From Limnanthes douglasii subsp. nivea (lineage: Eukaryota; Streptophyta; Magnoliopsida; Brassicales; Limnanthaceae): a stretch of 64,000 bases of DNA. The translations under genes and the position numbers were made by a program. Position 1 is the first letter of the stretch. Each line of letters begins with the position of its first letter. Shown in pieces: positions 44,651-56,559 of this stretch. The stretch spans positions 77,484,273 through 77,548,272 of the forward strand of contig JAUPFV010000003.1 in assembly GCA_036936605.1 (NCBI GenBank). The letters are read 5' to 3'. The notes beneath the pieces are model-generated. The model was not told the origin of the DNA. It saw only the letters and a list, made by a program, of their open reading frames with translations, and did no database searches.

Positions 44651-46389
44651 GAATTAACTAATGTGTGTTTCTCAATATAGCTTCTCTTCTGAAACTGGTA
44701 CGCAAATTGTATCGTTAAAAATCAGATTGGTTAAAAATTAAGATAAATGTTAATAAAGAAACACTAACATATTTTTTTTATTCATTCTCCAACTTTTGTT
44801 CCAGCCATCACCATTTGATATGTATATAAATTTTTTAAGAAAACATTTTCCAAAGATAATGCTAAAAAATTGATGAAAGATTTTTCTTCTTTAAGAAATT
44901 TCTGAATATGTAAGACTAAAATGATCAAGAGTAATTTTATTAATCAACGAATGAGCCCATTTTATAATAATTAGATCTCCTATTTTACAGTTACTTTTTT
45001 TTAAAATTATAAGGATAGAGGACACAGGTATCTTATGACATGTGTCCTCCATATATTAAAAGAGATACAAAATATTCATATTTTACCCTTTAGCTACCAT
45101 GGGCATTCTAGTAAGATATTATACTTTTCTTGAATATTCTAATATCTCTAAGTTCTTTATTGTTTTAGTTGGACATCATTTGCCATCGATCATCTATTAG
45201 TATATACTTTATTGATGCTCTCATTTTTGTTTCATCCTTTTGGTAACGTTATTAACTCAATCTTTTGGCAACGTCATCGTCAACAGTTTTTTTATGAATT
45301 TTGTCGATGCTATTACTTTGATGATAATAACTTTATCTACCTTTAATAAGGGCAAATGATGCTTCAGCAGCATATTACCTTATCATTAGGACTAAACATG
45401 AGCACTTGTAAGCGTGGTTATACTTTTTTGTGATTTTGATTTCTCTTTCGGATAAGTAATATAAGATTGATAATGAAATTATTCATTTTATGTTTTTCTA
45501 ACTATGTCTAAAATAATATTTGAGTTGTGCATGACTATAGAATATGTATGTATTATTGTTATCCTTTTACATGTGCATCATATTTACACATGTATTTATA
45601 AATGAGGTCATGCATGGAAATTTATAGTCATCTGTAGATGACATGAGGTCATGTATGGAAAATATTGGTATGTGTGGATGATAAGTTGTTCTTTTGTAAA
45701 TATTATGGGTGGTCATGTGTAGATGATGTGAGCTTTTATGTGAACGGTATTGGTTATGTGTGGATAATGTGAGATTTTGTGTTAACGATGTTGGTCATGT
45801 GTGGACGATAGGAAGTCATGTATTGACGGTGTTGGTAATGTTTGGATGATGCCTAAATGCCACTCATTTGCATGAGCATGTAACATATAAAGCTATGGTC
45901 ACGACTTGCATGGTCATCTGAAGAACCTTATGAGATAGTTCGTGTAAATTCAGTAAATTTTTGACCAAATTAGTACACTTGTAAGTCAATGTAAATTTAG
46001 ACTCAGATATAGTCGTTTATTATATTTAGTTTTTTTATATTTATCATAATTTAACGTTGAACATTGAGACTCTTCGAGTTATCGATGTATATTTATATGA
46101 TGTAAAGATTCATCTACCTACATTCTAGTTATATATGAACATCATCTTTTATTTATAGTGTTGTATTGTAGGTTCAGGGCATGCCATAAATATTAGGTCT
46201 AATGATGAAATGTTGTTAAATGTTGAAACTTATGAAAACCATAATATTTGGATAGTGATAAAATAATATGAGAATTTATGTAATTATAATATAGACATTT
46301 ACTATGTATTAAAGGCTAACATACCCATTTATAAAAGAATATTAGACTTTAACCTATGTAACCATTTAATATATATATATATATATATG
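44651..46389. other. Anonymous AT-rich sequence with a hairpin and a short-repeat tract
   Basis: No gene seen. A hairpin GAGGACACA...TGTGTCCTC lies at 45015-45049 and an (AT)n run at 46370-46388. The repeat tract is listed separately. Confidence 0.5.
45590..45865. repeat. Degenerate ~40-bp repeat of GGTCATGTGTGGATGATGTG type
   Basis: Six to seven variants of GGT(C/A)ATGT(G)TGGATGATG follow each other near 45610, 45650, 45712, 45750, 45790 and 45830, about 40 bp apart. The phrase alternates with TGAGGTCATG or GAACGGTATT segments. Probably an old minisatellite. Confidence 0.7.
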
Positions 46390-49140
46390 CACCCTAGAGA
46401 GAGGACCAATCCTATTTTATTGGAAAATATTTTATCTTTTTAGTTTTCTCTCTAAAAGATTTTATCTTCTCTTTAGAAACCTTTTAAAAATTATATGATT
46501 AGGTTTTATGTATCATCATTTTAGCTTTGATCATAAGAAATATTGATTGTATAATTTTTAAAAACCAAAAGTGTTTCACCGGAGGGGAAAATTAAATAAA
46601 ACAAGATTGGTCCAAAGAAGAGATCCGTAAAAATAAAAAAGAAAGATAACCGATCAGACTTTATTCTTTTCATTCTCTAACTTGGAGAGGAAATATAATT
46701 CTTGAGAATATGACCTAAATATGAGATAAGAAGTCAAAATTGGGGGAGGGGGTAGATCCAAGGTTGAGAGTTTAATCCTCAGTTTGTCAGAATCCTCTCC
46801 AAATTGAACATCACGAACCTAGAATCAACTCGGTAAAAAATAAAGCTACAAAAAATAAGGAAAATACTATTAAGGGGACTCGCGACTTGAAGACTGTATA
46901 ATAAATCAAATGATTCCTTAAAAACTGAAAGATTAAGCAAGAAAGGGAAAAATTCAGTAAAAAACTTGGCAACACCGAATTTGAGCAGTGGATCAAGCAT
47001 TTTTTCAAAAATAAAAGTAAATAAAAAACAAATCTCATGAAATCAATTGAAGAATGTGGTAACGAGCAGGAAAATCACTTGCGCTTGAGATCGAGTAAGG
47101 TAAATATAAATCAATCCAAGAATTGGTACGAACAATCCAAATCCATACAGGAAACAAGGAAAAAATCAAGTTAGTCAAATTGTGTCGTTGTTCATTTCTT
47201 ATTCAAAGATATTATGCGGAATTTGATTCAAAAACCTAAAAAGTGATTCAATTACGTAACTGATTCTTTAGAAAGCACAATAATCAATTTTAATCTCAAA
47301 AATTAAGAATACATAGTTATTCAATTTTGTTTAGGTTTTCTTAAATCACTTTATTCATTATCATTTGTTAATTCATTCGTGATTATCGATCTTTTGTTTT
47401 AGATTTCTTAAATTGATTCGTTCTTGATCTCACTGATTTATGATTAAACCTAAATTTATTTTTTATTTTTTTATTTTGATTAAACCTAAGTTATATGAAT
47501 CATGATTTAGATTTTTATCGTTTTCTCCGTTTTATATTCGATAATCACTCTTCAATTTCAATAATTAATAAATAAGTTTTGTTTCAGAATTTTATCGATC
47601 GATTGGGTTATTTGTTATTATGATTCGTACACTGTGTTTTATTCTTATAGCTTGTTATCCTTTATCCAAAAGATAAAAACGTTGGTTTATAATTTATAGT
47701 TTCGTGAATTTATAAGTATTATGAAGTTTACAATGATAATCGGAGTTATCATTTGATGTTGATATTTGATCATATTGAGAAATGTATTATTGCGAGAAAA
47801 AAATTTGTTGAATGTTTATGAAGATGGAAACACAATAAAGTTTAGTATTGTTACATACGGTTGATTATGATTTGATATACATTTAATAAACAATAACAAT
47901 ATTATAATTATGTTAAAACATGTTAGTTATGTTTTTCCCAATGTGAATTTAAGCTTATAATTTGATACGTGATGTTGCATATCACAACATATTATACAAG
48001 CACAGTGGCTATGATATTAGTATAATAACAGTATAATTTTGTTGTTGGTGTTGTTTTCGAGGCTACCCTCTCTGTTGCACCTTGATGCATTGGTATGATA
48101 TTATTGTTACTTTGAATTTGTGTATTAAGTTGTTTGTGTTTAATTGTTGAGCATTAAAGTGTTCAATTGTGTTTAATTGTTGAACAATAATGTTGTTGTT
48201 TTCTTTGTGTATGTATTTGTAAATGGACCTACATATAGTTTTCAGTGTTTATTTCATTAGTCACAAAGATTGTTTTTAAAGTTATTCTTATCATAATTTT
48301 AATGCTTAATACTATGATTTGGTTACTTAATATTTTTATTTGGTTACATGAAGTTTTAGTACTTGCTACTTACGTATTTAGTACTGTGTTTTTATCAAAT
48401 ACAAAAAAAAAGTTTATAGTATGACCGAATATCTTTTTAACAGAGTATTAAGTCTTGCCTACTTTATGAAGATTCTAATGTTTTTATGAATATATGTGAG
48501 AAATCTTATTTATATTATAGTATTAGGATCACTAGTGATGTTCAGGATTTCTGTTCTTATGTTAATAGTATATATGTTATGATCTGCAAATATATCGGCA
48601 TCATGTTTACTTTGTGTAATAAGAGACTGTTATATTTGGATCATCTTGACATATAATATGATGAAGAGTTGTTCGTTTTTAAATGAATTGTTTACATCTG
48701 TCAGTCTTTTGTGTAGTCTAATTGTTGAAATTAGACATTTGAACGGAAATGTTTAACGTAAAAACTGAAAAGCAAGTTTACCTTGCACAAACAATAGAAA
48801 TTTAACTCTAATTATGTATAATCTGATAATTTTATTGGTACCAAAGTATGTGAAATTTATGGGTAATATTTCTTCAACTTTGTATAATCTGAAAATTTTA
48901 TTGGTACCAAAGTAACTTCAACTTTGACCCTAGTATTTTGCTTCCAATGTTATATATTTTATTTATCATTGGGTTTACTTACCATAATATAAAATGTAAT
49001 TATTTTCTTAAGTGTTGTTCGGTGAATTTGACATACTTATTTACGGCTATTACATCGAATATTAGTAAGATTTCTAGTAAATATTGGAGGTCCTTTAAGT
49101 ATGTGGTAAAGTTAGTTAGAAGGATTTATCAAAAGAATTA
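46390..49140. other. Anonymous AT-rich DNA, no identified gene
   Basis: About 2.7 kb. Overlapping minus-strand frames at 46779-47038 and the plus-strand frame at 48938-49144 are Leu/Phe/Ile-rich and match no family I know. The T-rich stretch from 47300 to 48300 looks intron-like, but no exon could be found. A 65-bp step repeat of TGTATAATCTGATAATTTTA with GGTACCAAAGTA occurs at 48816 and 48881. Confidence 0.5.
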
Positions 49141-50543
49141 TTAATAAAGTCCATTTGTAGGTTGTGTAGTGGCTATCTTTTTCTAAAAAAATACAACCTA
49201 TTCAGTATGTTCTTTTTTATATGGGGTTATCTTTTTACTCTTTTCGGAAATTTATAAATAAATCATAAAGTTTTTATAATACTTTTGTAAACCTCATAGA
49301 GCAAAGAATGTTAATTTTTGTTGGAAATAAGTTTATATAGGATAGTTGACTGGAACAAAGCCTCTTTAGTTATATTATTTTGGCTTAATTTCAGTATATG
49401 TTGAGAAAATTGATTATGGTCTACTATTTGAGGGATTCATGATATAGTTAGATGGCTTGAAGCAAGTAATTTTAGATTTAAATATCTAAATCATATATGT
49501 TTTGCTATTGTATAGTATAATAACTGCAAACTATGAAAAAATGAAATTTGAAGATAATTTGTTAAATGAAAAGGTGAAAGAACGAACCTGTGATATAAAA
49601 CAATAAACAGATAATTTAAAAGTAGTAGTAAAGCTATAAAGAAAAAAAACTTATTCAGACATGTGATATAACTTCATATAAATATGACACAACTAGCAGA
49701 TTATTAAAACATGACAATCCATACTACCAGATTAATAAATGGAATACTTTCAAGTTAGTAAAGTGATGAAAAGAAAATGTGAATTGAATAATAATATTAC
49801 ATTGAAGAAATGAAAATTGAAGATAATTTGTTAATGTTGAAATAAATAAATGGCAATTGAATAAAATGATAGTTCATCAAAATAAATAAAGGTCAATTCG
49901 CAGGGGTTTTTAAAACCACCGGTAAGATATACACGAAATACGTGCAGAATCATCATTAGGACCATCATACTTGCCGACCATCGATGAACTGCTCAGATTA
50001 ACCAACCAAATTGTATAGCAGTATCTGAAAACATATCTTGTGAACGCCTTAAATCACTCATGGTATCATTATGAATATACAAACCAAAACTATGAAAGCC
50101 GAGAAATATACATACCCAATTGAGATGTGATATTATTGCATCGCGGTGCCTAAGAACACGATCTAATAGATCATTGTATCGCTTAGTTGGATCATAGTCT
50201 CTTACCATAAAAATAGTTGCATGCGCGGCAACACCAACTATGAGAAATCCACCAATCCACTTGTGATGTGTGAACAATGACAGTCGTGTACCATAGTCAG
50301 TAGCTAGATATGGATAAGGGGGCATCGAATACATATGGTAGAAATAGAAGACATGACAGTACTTCAAAATGAAGAGTTCATAAAAAATTAACTACAAATG
50401 TTGCGTTCAACTTGAGTTCGTGAAATAATATTATAATCATCCCACCAGTCAGAACTAGTAGAAATAATACCTATATCAAATTTAATAAGCATCATCGTCA
50501 TTCAATTACAACAAAAAGAAATGAAAGTTGACGAGCAAAACAT
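49141..50543. repeat. Direct duplication, copy 1 (contains the plastid insertion)
   Basis: 49141-49745 and 50390-50543 match copy 2 at 50544-51135 and 51236-51362. Shared phrases include GGAACAAAGC(A)CCTTTAGTTATATT, GTTTGAGGGATT and AACAAAAAGAAA. In copy 1 these two parts are separated by 49891-50337, the plastid-derived segment, plus ~190 bp of flank. The copies are clearly diverged, so the duplication is old. Confidence 0.75.
49891..50337 (-). pseudogene. Nuclear plastid-DNA insertion: psaA fragment fused in frame to petB fragment
   Basis: On the minus strand, 50337-50011 translates to about 109 residues of photosystem I apoprotein A1 ([54 protein letters not shown], then [10 protein letters not shown]). 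The next codon (from 50010) continues in frame as FGWLI, a stop, then [20 protein letters not shown] and YLTGGF, which is cytochrome b6 (petB), ending at 49891. In plastid genomes these genes lie far apart, so this is a joined copy of two separate fragments. A TGA at 49993-49995 stands where petB has Arg. Several residues differ from the plastid proteins. Both parts lack their gene ends, so neither is functional. Confidence 0.93.
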
Positions 50544-51362
50544 TATTAAGAAAGTCCAAAAGTGTGTTTTGAAGTGGCTATATTTTACTTAAAAATACAA
50601 CTTATTTAGTACATTATTTATTATTGGTGTTATGTTTCAACTCTTTCTCACAAATTTATAAATAAAGTAAAAATCCTTTGTAATACTTTCTTGCAGACAT
50701 GCAAATCTCATCGAGCAAAAAATGCTAAGGTGTGGAATGATGTTTGTGTAGGATAGATGACGGGAACAAAGCACCTTTAGTTATATTAATTTGGCTTATT
50801 TTATGCACCTGCTGAGTTTATTGATTTCGGTCTCCCGTTTGAGGGATTGATGATCCAGTTAGATAACTTTTAAGCAATTGTTGTTAGTTATAAATATCCA
50901 AAGATGTACTTCGCTATTGTGTAATATGTTTACTTAATAACTATAAAAATTGAAAATCGAAGATAGTTCACCAAATGAAGAAGTGAAAGATGAATTGTGA
51001 TATGAAAAAAATAAGAAGACAATTTAAAAGTTATAATAAAATTACAAAGAAATACTTATACGGACTTGTGATACAACTTAATATAAAGAAGACCCAGCTA
51101 CGAGATTACTGAAACATGAAGACCCAAAATATATTTTATAATTGAAAAATGACAGTTTTTCAAAAATGAACCAATTATAATTGAATATATTTTATTAATA
51201 TTAAAATGAAAAAAAAATGGAAGAAATGACCAAGCAAACTCGAGTTTGAAGTAGTTTTATAACCACCATGCAGTCAAAACTGGTTGAAATGATACCCGAT
51301 CAAGACTAATAAGCACCATTACCAACCAATTAAAACAAAAAGAAAAGGAAAATTAACGAGCA
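50544..51362. repeat. Direct duplication, copy 2 (no plastid insertion)
   Basis: This is the second copy of the unit at 49141 and directly follows it in tandem. The interval 51136-51235 corresponds to the flanks of the plastid insertion in copy 1 and contains no psaA or petB sequence, so it serves as an empty-site comparison. Confidence 0.75.
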
Positions 51363-52841
51363 TGCGAGTCAAATTTGAGACCTCCAACAACTCAAAACAA
51401 ACACCGACTATATACTCAACTTTGCTTTATTGATGTAGTGTTATTTCGTTCAACTTAAACAATGTTACAAAAAATGAAATTTAAGACCATGAGAATCGAA
51501 CTTAACACCTCTGACAAATTAAATTAAGGGCATACTATCTACTTCACTTTGTTTTTGTATTCGAATGTTACTTCATCAAAATAAATAGTGTTAGGGTTTA
51601 AACCAGAGACCTTCATTAAGTGATCTATTTTTCTTACACCAAAGGTTTGGTATAGTTTAAATCCAACTATAATAATTATAGTTTCTTTGTCGATAATAAA
51701 ATCGAAGAAACTCGTCTTCAATAAAGTGAATATTTAATATGACACTATCAATTGATATTTAAAAAATAATATTTGGTCTTCGTCAACGAATTATAACTCA
51801 AAATTCATAAGTTGACGTATAACTTATAACTCAATTCACTCATCATAAGACATATTAGTGAATGTATACAGTTAAGAAGAGTTTATCATTTTGTATATAT
51901 TTACATGTTTTCAATTTCTTTGACATACATGTCATATCATAGATGTTGCATGACTTTAATATGAGCTTTTATCTGAGGTTCATCATCAACAAAAATAAAA
52001 TCGTGCAATAAGCCATCGAAAATAATAATTGTCAAGTCATTGGTATTATAAGTTCTCCATTATAAATTGTGTTCATCAAAAAAATTAGTTCAGTTCTTCT
52101 ACAACAGTTTTTATTCCTTGAAGAAACTGAATATTCTTCAACGACTGGGGCTACATATTATTTATATGTTGTATATAGATGATCTACAAAAAAACTAACA
52201 TGACTAAAAGCCAGGTATATCTTAAAAAAGAGAAAGAGGTCATATATCTGATTAAAGCGAATATGGTTATAAATCAAGTCCATCTTTAGAAAGAGCAAAA
52301 TGCCACGCATCCGATTAAAGAAAACATATTAATTCACCTTGTCTATTGTAAATTTTGGTCCTTTAAAAAATACTTTGAATTTGCTTCAAGGACTAAAATG
52401 GTGGGCCTAAATATCTAGTATACATTGTATAGTTATTTTTCAAAGATGATTTACAAAAAGTAACAACGATTATAATCCAAATCCATCTTTTAAGAGTAAG
52501 AGGTCACGCAAGAAAACATGGTTATAAGTCACGCCTTACGTGGTATGAAATTTTATATATTGTAATATGATCATTATTTAAACGTGAACATGGATATATG
52601 TCATTTAATATGGGGTACGCAATTGGTCATATTGTGGCTCGACCATTGTGTTAAATGCAAATATGGCTATAAGCCAAGCCTCAAATGTCACATGTTCGCC
52701 TATATTGTAGCTAGATTATAAATACTTCAAGAATTAAAAATTATAATACGATTCTTTTGATAAAAACAAGTTGATGAACCAAAAGCAACCGGGTAAGGAA
52801 TACGAACTAAGTATTAAAAAATAAAATGACCTGATAATTAA
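51363..52841. other. Anonymous AT-rich DNA, no gene seen
   Basis: About 1.5 kb without coding signal. The phrases GATGATxTACAAAAA-AACAA and ATGGTTATAA(A/G)TCA recur near 52170, 52265, 52445 and 52530, hinting at a further degenerate repeat. Confidence 0.5.
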
Positions 52842-52934
52842 CTTGAAGACCTTCAAGGTATTTCAACTTGCCTTGAAGATATTTCAACTTGAATACCTTG
52901 AAGATATTTCAACTTACAACCTTGAAGATATTTT
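52842..52934. repeat. ~22-25-bp tandem repeat next to the element F LTR
   Basis: Four copies of an ACTTG-CCTTGAAGATATTTCA unit run directly up to the LTR at 52935, the last being cut by it. The insertion lies at the edge of the array. Confidence 0.85.
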
Positions 52935-53309
52935 TGATGAGTCCGGATTTTATCACCACTCTTTATGAGAACCGGACAGGAGCAATTTGGACAACATCCA
53001 CCTATTAAACCGTCCGAACTGAACTAATGTATTAAAAACTTAATCACTTCATGACTAAGCTAATTACCTACCTAATTAAAACTAATGGGTTTTTGAACTC
53101 GACCTGAATCCATAAACACGACCCGAAAGCCCATATGGCCCAAGGTTAAGGGTATAAATACCCAACCACTTTCATTTAATGAGGGTAATGAGAATTAAAT
53201 ACAACCAGGCAGCTCAATTCTCTCACTACAATCTACTAAACATTAAATACCTTTGAAATACCACAAAACTTCAGATAAAATTACCCTCGTTCAAAACTTA
53301 TCCACACCA
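52935..53309 (+). repeat. 5' LTR of element F (element A family)
   Basis: 375 bp, TGATGAGTCCGG... to ...CCACACCA, with a TATA box TATAAATA at 53153-53160. The inner end is three bases before the primer-binding motif. It is closest in form to the LTR at 3791. Confidence 0.88.
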
Positions 53310-53312
53310 AAT

Positions 53313-53329
53313 TGGCGACCACAATGGGA
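53313..53329 (+). other. Primer-binding site of element F
   Basis: TGGCGACCACAATGGGA, three bases after the LTR. One base different from the copies next to the element C LTRs. Confidence 0.72.
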
Positions 53330-53381
53330 GAAGAAAGTGCCCGAATCTAGCATTCAAAACCATCAGGAAAAACCAGTTCGG

Positions 53382-54334
53382 ATGAATCCGGACGAGCAAG
53401 AAATACCACCAGCTTTGGCGGAAGTGGTGGGTGAAAATGATGAATATACGATTGAGGAGCGAAATAGATTAAAAGTTGAAATAGAAGCTCTGAGGGCTGC
53501 CAAGAGGGCAAAGATGGGCATAAAAGAGAAATCTAAGGCGTCAGTTGCTCATCATCCTGACAATCCAAGAGAGCATGAGCCCTCAAAAACTCATGTGAGT
53601 ACGAAAAAGACTCATGCTAGCTCAAAAAAGTCTCACCGGTCTAAACCAGTGGAGAGCTCTGATTCAGACTCAGAATCTTCCAGTAGCTTCCCAGGTGAAG
53701 ATGGAGTCGAAGAATCCTTGTCATCCAGCAGTGATGAAGGCCGTTCTAAAAAGAAACAAAAGTTAGTCAAAAAGTACTCAAGAAAAAGGGAAAGGCATGG
53801 AAGGTTAAAGAGGCATATAGGCAAAGGATCGTCTCATAGCCGGAGACACGTAGATCGGATGGTGATGGATCTTTTTGCCTTCCATGATGAACCAGGTATC
53901 TTTGCAACTCCTAACGAAGATACGGTTTTCAGTCGTGGCTAAAATTGGAGACAATCTCCGTTGTCCTCCAAAATATTGTCCGGAAATCTTCCTAAGAGGT
54001 TCAACAGTACGAAAATGGAAAAATATGATGGAAGCAAAGACCCAGATAACCACTTAGAACAATTCAAAAAAATTATGATGAATTTTGACGATGACGACAA
54101 ATTACTTTGTAGGGCATTCTCCCAATCTTTTACGGGGAGTGCTCTGAAATGGTATAATAGCTTATACCACAGGGCTGTATCAGGAATTTTGACACTTTTT
54201 GGGTAGTCTTTCGGAGGCAGTTTGTTGGAAGTAAGGAAGTAAAGGGAAATGGAGACACGATTATCCATTGTGCCCAAGAACCAAGTGAATCTTTAAAAGA
54301 ATACCTAAGTCGTTTTGTGAATACCAAAAATGGA
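53382..54334 (+). pseudogene. gag of element F, first part (element A family)
   Basis: The start ATG at 53382 gives MNPDEQEIPPALAEVVGEND, matching element A. The frame runs with a charged, Ser-rich middle (SSDSDSESS, KKQKLVKKYSRKRERH) to a TAA at 53940-53942 where element A has Arg. The gag core follows in the other frame (LPKRFNSTKMEKYDGSKDP, HLEQFKKIMMNFDDDDK, LCRAFSQSFTGSALKWYN), then VFRRQFVGSKE in yet another. It ends abruptly at FVNTKNGL, where element A would continue with VDFFEQ. An upstream ATG at 53253 lies in the LTR and is not the start. Confidence 0.87.
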
Positions 54335-55690
54335 TTGCACTGAGGGATAGCACTGAACTCTCACGAGAAAGAAGAAATGTTGACAACAAGTAAGGAAGAG
54401 CGGGTAGTGTTACCTCAAGTTCAATGGAAACCGTCGGGAAGCCAAATACATGGGTACAGGTTAGCAGTCAGTTCATCAATCCGAACAGTAAGGGATTGTA
54501 CAGGCTTCCCAGTGAGGGCCTCGGTGGTGGCGCTTTCGTATTTGGACTTAATTGGAGAGCATCACCACTGTCGGATGAAATATTGTCGGGACATCTCCCG
54601 AAGAGATTTGACATATCCAAACTGGAAAGGTACGACGGCAAAACGGATCCGTATAACCATTTGGAGGCCTTCAAGAATTTTATGTTAAGTTTCAATAACG
54701 ATGACAAGCTTCCGTGCCTAGCTTTCTCAATGACTTTCAAATATCGGGCCTCTAAATGGTACAACAGGTTGCTGCATGGCTGTATTAAAAACTTCGGGAT
54801 GTTTTGGGTGATGTTTCGGCAGCAGTTTGTTGGAAGCAAGCGCTTCCGAGCAAATAACGACACGAATGTCAACTTCAGACAAAAGTTGGGAGAGAGCCTC
54901 AGGGATTACACCAGACGTTTTATTGATGCTGAAACGGATCTTGATCATTGCGAAGAAAACGTAGCCTTGACAAGGTATCGGTTAGGACTGCTTCCGGGAC
55001 CGATGAAGCAAGCAATGACTAAAAAGTAAGCATTTTCCTTTTCCACCCGCTTAGCTCAGGTGGAAAAACATATATTAATTGAGGAGACAGAGGCGTCTGA
55101 ATGGCAGTACAAATCCAGCAGAGTGCGCAGGCCTCGGTCGTTACAAATCTAAATACTCAGTCTAGCTATGTCTTGCAACCTCAACCAATTAACACACTTC
55201 CCTGAGCTGCTCAGCCAATCTCGGTCAAAACTCAAGTATCTCAAGTATATAAGGTTAAGCAGAAGAATCAAGTGGTCACCCGACCCATTTCTAACAAGTG
55301 GATCCAACCTGCTTACTTTTCCGACTTGACTGAACGTGTGTCAATCATCTATAAGAAGACCAAAAAGAATGGAATCTACCGAAGACCATTTCCCATCCCG
55401 ACCCCCCGGGAGAGCATGAATAATCGATATTGTAGATATCATGAGGACGTAGGGCATGACACAAAGCATTGTATCTCTTTGAAAAAGAAAATAATGATGC
55501 TAGTGTAAAATGGGAAGTTACTCGAGTATGTGAAGAAACATGCAACACAAGAAGCAGCTTCAAAAGAAATAGTAGCTGTACAGAAACCGGAAACAACGAT
55601 GGCCATAACAGAGGTGAGAGATATTTTCGACGTATCAGTGGAATACCTAGATCCCGACGTCAATTGAAATATCATCGGGTTCATCGAAGA
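54335..55690 (+). pseudogene. Second gag in element F (different Tat family)
   Basis: The frame 54424-55029 is intact for 201 codons: WRASPLSDEILSGHLPKRFD, YDGKTDPYNHLEAFKNFML, FRQQFVGSKRF, ESLRDYTRRFIDAETDLD and LGLLPGPMKQAM. This is a gag core paralogous to, but clearly different from, the one just upstream. A stop at 55027-55029 and a frame break separate the C-terminal part (55272-55508), which has a zinc-knuckle-like CRYHEDVGHDTKHC (C-x2-H-x4-H-x4-C). Its own N-terminal region seems to be missing. Confidence 0.86.
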
Positions 55691-55697
55691 AGAACTT

Positions 55698-56330
55698 ATG
55701 GAGGGTTGGAAGAAGGTAAGTAGTCTATGTCAGTTTTTTGAGTCTTTGACAATCTTTGGAGGTGATTTTATGGCAGGGATTACCAATTCTTCCCGAAAAC
55801 GGCACATCGTGTATCTGGCAACTCAGTTGGAGTCTCGGACATCTCCTCATTTACGCGGGAGTCCATCACCAATCCTGTACTTCGACGACGACGATATGAG
55901 GGATATAGCAGGCCCTCATGAAGACACTATCGTAATTGGGACTGCAATCGCGGGAGAGGAAGTTCACCGCATACTTGTGGACACTGGAAGTTCCACGAAT
56001 ATAATCTTCGCGTCTACTTTTTCTCATTTCACGAGACCTCCAGTAATTTCAAGGTCAGATCGGACTATTGTGGGGTTCACAAGGTCGACCGCAGTGGTAA
56101 TCGGAGAGTTCAAAGGCATTGTGTAGCTTGGTCGTGGGCCGTTGAAAAATGAGGTCACGGTTCTGTTCGTGGTAGTAGATGCGCATGTTTCGCATAACGC
56201 AATTTTTGGCAGATCGTGGTTGTCATGAATGCACGCCGTGACGTCTACAGTTCATCGGTGTTTAAAATATGTGGTCGGCAACAATGTAGGAGTTGTGAGA
56301 AGTAGTTAGAAGGCAGCCCAAGAATGCTAC
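55698..56330 (+). pseudogene. Protease of element F
   Basis: LCQFFESLTIFGGDFMAGIT, then DDDDMRDIAGPHEDTIVIGT and HRILVDTGSSTNIIFASTF. The active-site D-T-G-S-S at about 55978-55995 is intact, unlike in elements A and C. The frame ends at a TAG at 56124-56126 where a Gln or similar residue is expected. VVDAHVSHNAIFGRSWLS continues to about 56228, matching the flap and ILGRSW end. Confidence 0.85.
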
Positions 56331-56559
56331 CGTGCCGCGTTAGCACCAAAGGGCGACCAAGAAATAGTACATGAAAAAGACTAGTAATTAATGAGGCTTC
56401 CTTTGGGGTCACTACCGGTAGACGATCCCCGAGAATCCCCCAACCTACTGACTACCGAGGAAGATTGTGAGAATTACCAGTTTACAGAAGGAAAAGTCTT
56501 GAAACTTTGGACCAACTTATCGCCAGACTTTCGGGAGAAGTTGATTTCGTTGTTGGGGT

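Noticed and set aside
45015..45049. Hairpin GAGGACACA...TGTGTCCTC as a terminator or small RNA precursor
   Set aside because: A single 9-bp stem in AT-rich DNA without a neighbouring gene; chance or a transposon relic is more likely.
46779..47038. Overlapping hydrophobic minus-strand frames that could be membrane segments
   Set aside because: T-rich DNA gives Leu/Phe-rich frames by chance; two frames overlap with equal appearance and neither has a family match.
46390..48300. Possible host gene with long T-rich introns
   Set aside because: The sequence looks intron-like, but I could not find exons with coding motifs on either strand.
49993..50367. psaA-like frame as a functional photosystem gene
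   Set aside because: It covers only about 109 residues of a protein of roughly 750, is joined to petB sequence and lies in nuclear repeat-rich DNA with a stop in the petB part.
54468..54948. Open minus-strand frames opposite the second gag of element F
   Set aside because: They mirror the conserved plus-strand gag core codon for codon and show no motifs of their own.
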